Source of the DNA: Actinomycetes bacterium
GTDB taxonomy: Bacteria; Actinomycetota; Acidimicrobiia; Acidimicrobiales; RAAP-2
Assembly: GCA_021850345.1 (NCBI GenBank)
Contig: JAJZMN010000077.1
Location: 1-10,997 of the forward strand
Direction: 5' to 3'
Length of the DNA: 10,997 nucleotides
This document shows positions 6,071 to 10,997 of this stretch, piece by piece. Below the pieces are notes generated by a model. The model searched no databases and was not told the origin of the DNA. It saw nothing but the letters and a program-made list of their open reading frames with translations. The translations under genes and the position numbers were made by a program. How positions within the stretch are numbered: the first letter of the stretch is position 1; the number at the start of each line of letters is the position of its first letter.

Positions 6071-6097
6071 TGAGCAATCAGGAACTGAGCAATCAGG
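6071..6097 (+). repeat. 12-bp direct repeat in the dnaK 5' leader
   Basis: TGAGCAATCAGG occurs at 6071-6082 and again at 6086-6097, separated by AAC, so the period is 15 nt. Both copies lie downstream of the predicted transcription start and would be in the mRNA. In RNA each copy can fold a short stem around a GCAA loop of the GNRA type (three pairs in the first copy, CTGA-GCAA-TCAG in the second). They could be protein-binding sites on DNA or RNA elements; nothing in the sequence decides this. Confidence 0.85.
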
Positions 6098-6105
6098 TAC
6101 GTGGG

Positions 6106-6121
6106 CGCGCCCCAGGGCGCG
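6106..6121 (+). other. GC-rich stem-loop directly before the dnaK ribosome-binding site
   Basis: CGCGCCC (6106-6112) pairs perfectly with GGGCGCG (6115-6121) around a tiny CA loop; in RNA the closing pair would probably open to a 4-nt loop. The stem ends one base before AGAGAGG (6122-6128), the purine-rich part of the dnaK ribosome-binding region. It does not cover that site, so it could stabilise the mRNA or shape ribosome access without blocking it. Confidence 0.55.
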
Positions 6122-6139
6122 AGAGAGGCAGGTAGCGCG

Positions 6140-7981
6140 ATGGCCAAGGCGGTCGGAATCGACCTCGGCACCACCAACTCCGTGGTGAGCGTGCTGGAGG
6201 CGGGCGAGCCCGTCGTCATCCCCAACGCGGAGGGCGCCCGGACCACCCCGTCGGTGGTCGGGTTCTCGAAGACGGGCGAAGTGCTCGTCGGCGAGGTCGC
6301 AAAGCGTCAGGCGATCACCAACCCCGATCGCACCATCCGGTCGGTGAAGCGTCACATGGGCACCAAGTGGACGGTCACAATCGACGGCAAGGGCTACACG
6401 GCCCAGGAGATCTCCGCCCGGATCCTCGGCAAGCTGAAGCGGGACGCCGAGGGGTACCTGGGCGACACGGTGAGCCAGGCGGTGATCACCGTCCCGGCCT
6501 ACTTCGACGACGCACAGCGGACGGCGACGAAGGAGGCGGGTCAGATCGCGGGGCTCGAGGTGCTCCGCATCATCAACGAGCCGACCGCGGCCGCGCTCGC
6601 CTACGGGCTCGACAAGGAGGAGAAGGACCAGACCGTCCTCGTTTTCGACCTCGGCGGCGGCACCTTCGACGTCTCGATCCTCGAGATCGGAGAAGGGGTC
6701 TTCGAGGTGAAGTCCACCTCGGGCAACACGCACCTCGGCGGCGACGACTGGGACCAGAAGGTCATCGACTGGCTGGTGAAGACCTTCAAGGACACCGAGG
6801 GCGTCGACCTGTCCAACGACAAGATGGCGCTCCAACGCCTGAAGGAGGCCGCGGAGAAGGCGAAGATCGAGCTGTCCTCGGTCCAAGAGACCCAGATCAA
6901 CCTGCCGTTCATCACGGCCACCTCAGAGGGGCCCAAGCACCTCGACGTGAAGCTCACGCGGGCGAAGTTCAACGAGCTCACCCACGACCTGGTGGAGCAG
7001 TGCCGGGGCCCGTTCGAGGCGGCAATCAAAGACGCCGGGCTCAAGACCTCCGACATCGACCACGTCGTGCTCGTCGGCGGATCGACGCGCATCCCCGCGG
7101 TCCAAGAGCTCGTCCACGACCTCACGGGCAAGGAGCCGCACAAGGGCGTGAACCCCGACGAGGTCGTCGCGGTCGGTGCGGCGGTGCAGGCGGGTGTCTT
7201 GAAGGGCGAGGTGAAGGACGTGCTCCTTCTCGACGTGACGCCGCTCAGCCTCGGTATCGAGACCAAGGGTGGAGTCATGCACCGGCTCATCGAGCGCAAC
7301 ACGACCATCCCGACCAAGCGGTCCGAGATCTTCACCACCGCGGAGGACAACCAGCCGTCGGTCGAGATCCACGTGCTCCAAGGTGAGCGGGAGATGGCGA
7401 TGTACAACAAGACGCTCGGCAAGTTCCAGCTCGTCGACCTCCCGCCGGCTCCCCGGGGCATCCCGCAGATCGAGGTCACCTTCGACATCGACGCCAACGG
7501 GATCGTGCACGTCTCCGCGCAGGACCGCGCGACCGGCAAGGAGCAGTCCATGACGATCACCGGCCAGTCCGCGCTCGCCAAGGACGACATCCAGCGCATG
7601 GTGCGCGACGCCGAGGCGCACGCCGAGGACGACCGGCGCCGGCGCGAGGAGGCCGAGGTGCGCAACACCGCGGACACCCTCGTGTACCAGACCGAGAAGC
7701 TCCTGCGCGAGCAGGGAGACAAGTTCCAGGGCAACGAGAAGGACGACGTGTCCGGCGCGCTCCAGGGCGTGAAGGACGCGCTGTCGGGTACCGACACCGA
7801 GGCCATCAAGACCGCGACCGAGCGCTTGATGTCCGCGAGCCAGAGCTTCTCGCAGCGTCTCTACGAGCAGGCGTCGCAGAGCGCCTCGACCAGCGGTGGC
7901 CCGTCGGCGGGCGAGGCCGGGCCGTCAGAGGAGCCCGCGGAGGGTGAGGTCGTCGACGCCGAGATCGTCGACGAGCAATGA
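6140..7981 (+). CDS. dnaK: Molecular chaperone DnaK (Hsp70)
   Basis: This is the 613-residue cytosolic Hsp70 chaperone, which binds unfolded peptides in an ATP-driven cycle stimulated by DnaJ and reset by GrpE. The nucleotide-binding domain (about 1-360) opens with GIDLGTTNS (6-14), has [11 protein letters not shown] from residue 169, [13 protein letters not shown], and the adenosine motif [15 protein letters not shown]. The interdomain linker VLLLD is at 361-365. The beta-sandwich peptide site and the helical lid follow, and the protein ends in the acidic tail [13 protein letters not shown]. The nucleotide-binding domain lacks the roughly 23-residue insertion of proteobacterial DnaK (compare [15 protein letters not shown]), as in Gram-positive bacteria. 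The ATG at 6140 fits the conserved [10 protein letters not shown] start, and AGG-rich sequence at 6122-6132 provides ribosome binding. It is the first gene of the operon and its stop overlaps the grpE start (ATGA). Confidence 0.98.
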   Translation: MAKAVGIDLGTTNSVVSVLEAGEPVVIPNAEGARTTPSVVGFSKTGEVLVGEVAKRQAITNPDRTIRSVKRHMGTKWTVTIDGKGYTAQEISARILGKLKRDAEGYLGDTVSQAVITVPAYFDDAQRTATKEAGQIAGLEVLRIINEPTAAALAYGLDKEEKDQTVLVFDLGGGTFDVSILEIGEGVFEVKSTSGNTHLGGDDWDQKVIDWLVKTFKDTEGVDLSNDKMALQRLKEAAEKAKIELSSVQETQINLPFITATSEGPKHLDVKLTRAKFNELTHDLVEQCRGPFEAAIKDAGLKTSDIDHVVLVGGSTRIPAVQELVHDLTGKEPHKGVNPDEVVAVGAAVQAGVLKGEVKDVLLLDVTPLSLGIETKGGVMHRLIERNTTIPTKRSEIFTTAEDNQPSVEIHVLQGEREMAMYNKTLGKFQLVDLPPAPRGIPQIEVTFDIDANGIVHVSAQDRATGKEQSMTITGQSALAKDDIQRMVRDAEAHAEDDRRRREEAEVRNTADTLVYQTEKLLREQGDKFQGNEKDDVSGALQGVKDALSGTDTEAIKTATERLMSASQSFSQRLYEQASQSASTSGGPSAGEAGPSEEPAEGEVVDAEIVDEQ

Positions 7982-8820
7982 GCAGCCGGCCCGATCAACA
8001 GACGGCGCGCTGGCGCGACGAGGGCGTCGAGGAGGCCGGCGACGCCCCCTCGCGGCCGTCGGCTCCGTCGCAGCCGTCGGCTCCTACCCAGCCGTCGGCT
8101 CCCAACCAGCCGTCGTCTTTGTCGCAACCGTCGGCGACCGGCACCCCCTCGCCGGTGGCCGGCGGGACGGTCGACGGAGGCCAGGACGCCGGGAGCGAAG
8201 TGGACGCCGGGTCCGACACGCAGTCCGACGGCGGTCCGATCCTCACCGATGTCGCCGCGCTCAGCGCGCAGCGCGACGAGTACCTCGAGTCGCTCCAGCG
8301 TCTCAAGGCGGACTTCGACAACTACCGCAAGCGCGTCGCAAGGCTCCAGCAGGAACAGTCGGCGCGTGCCGAGGCCAACCTCGTCACGAAGCTGCTGCCG
8401 GTGCTCGACAACCTCGACCTGGCCTGGGCACACCTGGGCCCGCGCGAGGGCGACGAGGGTCCCGGCTCCGAGGAGGCCCGCGCGATCGGCCAGGCCCGAG
8501 GCCAGCTGCTCGACGTCTTGAGCAAGGAGGGACTCGAGCGCCTCGACGCCGTCGGTGTCGAGTTCGACCCGACCGTCCACGACGCCGTTGCGCACTCGGA
8601 GGGACCCGAAGCGGCAGGCGACGGGGCAGGCCACGTGGCAGGGGAGGTGCCCGGCGAAGAGCCCGGCGAGGACCGGGCGGCGCCGGCCGCCGATGCGGGC
8701 GGCGACTTCGCGACGGATGGTGCCGTCACCCACGTCGTGTCCGTGGACGAAGTGCTACGTGCGGGTTACCGCTGGCGCGGCCAGGTGCTGCGCCCCGCGA
8801 TGGTCCGCGTCCGGGGCTGA
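7978..8820 (+). CDS. grpE: Nucleotide exchange factor GrpE with an unusual C-terminal insertion
   Basis: This 280-residue co-chaperone releases ADP from DnaK. The first 95 residues or so are low-complexity and rich in Pro, Ser and Gln, with five PSAPxQ-like units at 27-55, then an acidic stretch. The conserved long helix comprises [19 protein letters not shown] and [14 protein letters not shown] (near 92-125), then [14 protein letters not shown]. The beta-wing begins at [14 protein letters not shown] and closes with [23 protein letters not shown] (256-278). Between the two wing halves, where most GrpE proteins have about ten residues, there are about 41 residues (210-250) rich in Gly, Ala, Glu and Pro. 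GrpE is usually about 180-220 residues, so both the N-terminus and this insertion make it long. The ATG overlaps the dnaK stop in ATGA, indicating translational coupling. It is followed 3 nt later by dnaJ. Confidence 0.95.
   Translation: MSSRPDQQTARWRDEGVEEAGDAPSRPSAPSQPSAPTQPSAPNQPSSLSQPSATGTPSPVAGGTVDGGQDAGSEVDAGSDTQSDGGPILTDVAALSAQRDEYLESLQRLKADFDNYRKRVARLQQEQSARAEANLVTKLLPVLDNLDLAWAHLGPREGDEGPGSEEARAIGQARGQLLDVLSKEGLERLDAVGVEFDPTVHDAVAHSEGPEAAGDGAGHVAGEVPGEEPGEDRAAPAADAGGDFATDGAVTHVVSVDEVLRAGYRWRGQVLRPAMVRVRG
8056..8133 (+). repeat. 18-bp repeats coding PSAPxQ units in GrpE
   Basis: Units of 18 bp begin at 8056, 8074, 8092 and 8110, with a partial fifth at 8128. The first three share CCGTCGGCTCC at the start and CAG at the end. 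The fourth and fifth have drifted. In protein they read [24 protein letters not shown] and PSAT. They lie in the disordered N-terminal region outside the conserved GrpE domain, and slippage would keep the frame because the unit is a multiple of three. Confidence 0.85.
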
Positions 8821-8823
8821 GCC

Positions 8824-9966
8824 GTGCCTGCGCAGCGCGAGTGGTTCGAGAAGGACTACTACCAGGTGCTCGGTGTGCCGTCGACGGCCACCGACAAGGA
8901 GATCACGCGCGCGTACCGCAAACTCGCGAAGCAGTACCACCCCGACGCCAATCCCGGGAGCGAGGAGCGCTTCAAGGAGATCAGCGCCGCCTACGACGTG
9001 CTCGGCGACGCGACGCGACGCAAGGAGTACGACGAGGTCAGGCGGCTCGGTCCGATGGCCGGCGGCTTCGGCGGCGGCGGCTTCGGCGGCGGGGGTGGCG
9101 GCTTCGGCTCCCCCGGCGGGACGACCTTCAGGGTCGAGGACCTGGGGGACCTCGGCGACCTGTTCGGCGGCATCTTCGGCGGCCGGACGACCCGGCGCCG
9201 GGGGCGCGGGCCGCAACGTGGCGCCGACGTCGAGACGGAGCTGCACCTCTCCTTCGCCGATGCCGTGCACGGCGCCACGGCGTCGGTCAACGTGCCCGAG
9301 GACGTTCGGTGCCACACGTGCAACGGCTCGGGCGCCGCGCCGGGGACCTCGACGCACACCTGCCCGCGCTGCAACGGCAAGGGGACGCTCGACGACAACC
9401 AAGGGCTCTTCTCGTTGAGCACGATCTGCCCGACCTGCAACGGTCGCGGGAGGGTCGTGGACTCCCCGTGCCCCACGTGCCACGGGACGGGGACCGAGCG
9501 GCGCAACCGCGTCGTGAAGGTCCGGGTGCCCCCGGGCGTCGAGGACGGTCAGCGGATCCGCGTGAAGGGCCGCGGCGCGCCCGGGCAGGGCAGCGCACCG
9601 GCCGGCGATCTCTACGTGGTCGTCCGGGTGAGCGCCGACCGGCGCTTCGGCCGGCGCGGGCGCAACCTGACGGTCTCGGTGCCGGTGACCTTTCCGGAGG
9701 CCGCGCTGGGCACGACGGTCTCGGTGCCCACGCTCGACGGCCCCGTCACGGTCCGCGTCCCGCCAGGGACCGCGTCGGGAACCCACCTGCGAGTGAAGGG
9801 ACGCGGCGTGCCCGCGGGCAGCGGCAAGAACGGCGCGAAGGCGGGAGACCTGCTCGTCCGGGTGGACGTCGTCGTGCCGAAGACCTTGACCGACGACCAG
9901 CGCTCGGCGCTCGAGCGGCTCGCGGAGACCCTCGCTCCCGCGCCCCGTGAGCCGGTGGAGGCGTGA
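8824..9966 (+). CDS. dnaJ: Chaperone protein DnaJ (Hsp40)
   Basis: This 380-residue class A J-protein delivers substrates to DnaK and stimulates its ATPase. The J domain (about 10-73) starts DYYQVLGV and has the essential HPD triad at H39-P40-D41. A Gly/Phe-rich linker follows (about 79-105). The zinc-finger domain has four CxxCxGxG motifs at C163/C166, C180/C183, C202/C205 and C216/C219, enough for two zinc ions. The C-terminal substrate-binding domains run from VVKVRVPPGVEDGQRIRVKG onward. The complete set of domains and the normal length show a functional enzyme. The start is GTG at 8824, 3 nt after the grpE stop, with only a weak GGGG upstream, so coupling to grpE is likely. The gene context is that of operon DnaJ1 in Actinobacteria. 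Confidence 0.97.
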   Translation: MPAQREWFEKDYYQVLGVPSTATDKEITRAYRKLAKQYHPDANPGSEERFKEISAAYDVLGDATRRKEYDEVRRLGPMAGGFGGGGFGGGGGGFGSPGGTTFRVEDLGDLGDLFGGIFGGRTTRRRGRGPQRGADVETELHLSFADAVHGATASVNVPEDVRCHTCNGSGAAPGTSTHTCPRCNGKGTLDDNQGLFSLSTICPTCNGRGRVVDSPCPTCHGTGTERRNRVVKVRVPPGVEDGQRIRVKGRGAPGQGSAPAGDLYVVVRVSADRRFGRRGRNLTVSVPVTFPEAALGTTVSVPTLDGPVTVRVPPGTASGTHLRVKGRGVPAGSGKNGAKAGDLLVRVDVVVPKTLTDDQRSALERLAETLAPAPREPVEA

Positions 9967-10029
9967 GGATGCCCGCGCTGACCGGCAACGGGTCGTCGCG
10001 ACGCCAGGGTGCCCCCGGCAGCGGCTCCG

Positions 10030-10035
10030 AGGAGG
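10030..10035 (+). promoter_or_regulatory. Strong ribosome-binding site deciding the hspR start
   Basis: AGGAGG is a perfect anti-16S match, 5 nt before ATG at 10041. It favours this start over the upstream in-frame GTG at 9963, which overlaps the dnaJ stop, and the ATG at 9969, neither of which has such a site at the right spacing. Confidence 0.8.
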
Positions 10036-10040
10036 GGGCC

Positions 10041-10427
10041 ATGGCGCGCGCGACAGCGACGCCGGTCTACGTGATCTCGGTCGCTGCCGAGCTCGCCGGA
10101 GTACACCCCCAGACGCTGCGGGTCTACGAGCGCAAGGGCCTGCTCGACCCCTCGAGGACGAGCGGCGGGTCGCGCCGCTTCTCCGAGCGCGACCTGGCGC
10201 GGCTCCGCCGGATCCAGGACCTCACGGCCGCGGGGCTCAACCTCGAGGGTGTGCGTCGTGTGCTCGAGCTCGAGAGCGAGGTCACGAGGCTCCACGCGGA
10301 GCTCGACCGTGTACGGGCGGAGGCGATCGAGACGATCGACCGCATCCACCGCCACTACCGACGCGATCTCGTCCCCTTCGACCCGTCGCCGGTCCCGTAC
10401 ATCCCCGCGAGGAAACGCGGGATCTGA
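10041..10427 (+). CDS. hspR: HspR, MerR-family heat-shock repressor
   Basis: This 128-residue transcription factor is the expected autorepressor of the dnaK operon; in Streptomyces and Mycobacterium HspR binds the HAIR operator with DnaK as co-repressor. The winged helix MerR domain is complete: PVYVISVAAELAGVHPQTLR (helix-turn-helix, about 8-27), VYERKGLLDPSRT, then the wing SGGSRRFSERDLARLRRIQ. A coiled-coil follows (LNLEGVRRVLELESEVTRLHAELDRV; the hydrophobic positions recur every 3-4 residues). The tail RRDLVPFDPSPVPYIPARKRGI is basic and proline-rich. No metal-binding cysteines are present, as expected for HspR and unlike metal-sensing MerR proteins. An in-frame start at 9963 would add 26 residues of low-complexity sequence, but the strong ribosome-binding site supports 10041. 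It is preceded by dnaJ (74-nt gap) and followed by clpB. Confidence 0.93.
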   Translation: MARATATPVYVISVAAELAGVHPQTLRVYERKGLLDPSRTSGGSRRFSERDLARLRRIQDLTAAGLNLEGVRRVLELESEVTRLHAELDRVRAEAIETIDRIHRHYRRDLVPFDPSPVPYIPARKRGI

Positions 10428-10493
10428 CCGGGAACGCCAGAAGAACCAAGAAGCAGCCAAGATCAAGATCTCAGCAAGAGGAAGCAACACCGC
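10428..10493 (+). other. hspR-clpB intergenic leader, A-rich
   Basis: This 66-nt gap is strikingly A-rich and purine-rich compared with the surrounding high-GC DNA. CAAGA occurs four times, at 10447, 10458, 10464 and 10475, giving a symmetric 11-6-11 spacing. An AGAGGAAG at 10477-10484 lies 9 nt before the clpB ATG and is the likely ribosome-binding site. I see no HAIR operator and no clear -35/-10 pair, so clpB is probably co-transcribed with hspR. Confidence 0.5.
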
Positions 10494-10997
10494 ATGCCGA
10501 TCGACCCCGAACGTTGGACCGTCAAGACGCGAGAGGCCTTTACCGCCGCGACCCAGCAGGCGACCGCAGCCCACCACGCCGAGGTGACGCCGGACCACGT
10601 GCTCGCCGCGGTGCTCGCCGACTCGGCCAGCATCGCCCGGCCGATCCTCGCCCGCCTCGGCGCGGACCCCGCTGTCGTCGCACGGGCCGTCGGTGAGCGG
10701 ATGGCCAAGCTGCCGCGCGCGGTGGGCGGCTCGGAGCCGAGCATGGCGCGGGCGACGCGCGAGGGCTTCGAGCAGGCAGACGAGCTCCGCCGGGACATGG
10801 GAGACGACTACGTCTCGGTGGAGCATCTTCTCCTTGCGTGGGCCGAGGCGCTCGGAGTGACGCGCGACCAACTCCTTGCCGCGCTCCGCGAGGTTCGTGG
10901 CAGCCACCGGGTGACCTCGCCGACGCCCGAGGAGACGTTTCAGGCGCTCGAGCGGTACGGGCGTGACCTCACCGACCTGTCGCGTCAAGGGAAGCTC
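10494..10997 (+). CDS. clpB: ATP-dependent disaggregase ClpB, N-terminal part (runs off the window)
   Basis: These are the first 168 codons of an AAA+ chaperone that threads proteins out of aggregates together with DnaK. The visible part is the N-terminal substrate-binding (Clp N) domain with its two repeats: ERWTVKTREAFTAATQQA with TPDHVLAAVLAD, then EGFEQADELRRDMGDDYVSVEHLLLAWAE. The linker to the first ATPase domain follows, including ALREVRGSHRV and ALERYGRDLTDLSRQGKL. The last block is the conserved ClpB sequence just before the first AAA+ domain, which separates it from ClpC and ClpA. Walker motifs lie outside the window. ATG at 10494 follows AGAGGAAG. The frame has no stop to the window edge. 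Its place after hspR suggests membership of the HspR regulon. Confidence 0.95.
   Translation, partial: MPIDPERWTVKTREAFTAATQQATAAHHAEVTPDHVLAAVLADSASIARPILARLGADPAVVARAVGERMAKLPRAVGGSEPSMARATREGFEQADELRRDMGDDYVSVEHLLLAWAEALGVTRDQLLAALREVRGSHRVTSPTPEETFQALERYGRDLTDLSRQGKL

Noticed and set aside
4874..6886. A 670-codon minus-strand open frame across amt, gpmA and dnaK
   Set aside because: It overlaps three real genes out of frame and has no domain of its own.
6601..7809. A 402-codon open frame antisense to dnaK
   Set aside because: Long antisense frames opposite dnaK are a well-known result of its codon use. The translation is Ser/Arg-rich with no recognisable domain, and the sense strand is clearly DnaK.
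7896..9950. A 684-codon plus-strand open frame across the dnaK end, grpE and dnaJ
   Set aside because: It is a shifted-frame shadow of three well-supported genes; its translation is almost all Arg, Gly, Pro and Ala, typical of high-GC out-of-frame reading.
9612..10988. A 458-codon minus-strand open frame across dnaJ, hspR and clpB
   Set aside because: It lies opposite three recognised genes and its composition is that of an antisense shadow.

Overview
This window is an ordinary, gene-dense stretch of a high-GC actinobacterial chromosome (about 70% GC by eye). I see no mobile element, CRISPR array or defence island. Four things point to Actinomycetota: GTG and TTG starts, an F420-type PPOX protein, a DnaK that lacks the Gram-negative insertion, and a dnaK-grpE-dnaJ-hspR-clpB order with an HspR-type MerR repressor. 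Acidimicrobiia is a reasonable guess at class level, but this is inference and not shown by the sequence.

Layout from left to right. A tRNA-Gly(CCC) gene lies on the minus strand (86-156). A large membrane-bound iron-sulfur protein follows on the plus strand (305-2440); it resembles the heterodisulfide-reductase-like quinone oxidoreductases that take electrons from electron-transfer flavoprotein. A three-copy 13-bp repeat runs across its stop codon, in the gap to a convergent minus-strand pair. That pair is a free-standing cyclic-nucleotide-binding-domain protein (2922-3356) followed by an F420-type PPOX oxidoreductase (2475-2912). Next is a 271-bp divergent intergenic region with six copies of an 8-bp motif, then an Amt-family ammonium transporter (3628-5160). 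A hairpin separates the transporter from a convergent gpmA-type phosphoglycerate mutase on the minus strand (5188-5943).

The right half is a heat-shock operon on the plus strand: dnaK (6140-7981), grpE (7978-8820), dnaJ (8824-9966), hspR (10041-10427) and the first 168 codons of clpB (10494 to the window end). DnaK, GrpE and DnaJ form the Hsp70 refolding cycle, ClpB is the disaggregase that works with it, and HspR is the expected autorepressor of the unit. The dnaK leader contains an extended -10 promoter next to one perfect half of the HAIR operator, a 12-bp direct repeat with a 15-nt period, and a GC-rich hairpin directly before the ribosome-binding site.

Nothing here demands a new biological system. 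The points most worth checking are the non-canonical HspR operator and structured dnaK leader, an acidic insertion in the GrpE C-terminal domain, the short tandem repeats at two gene borders, and GTG starts placed where leaderless transcripts would begin.
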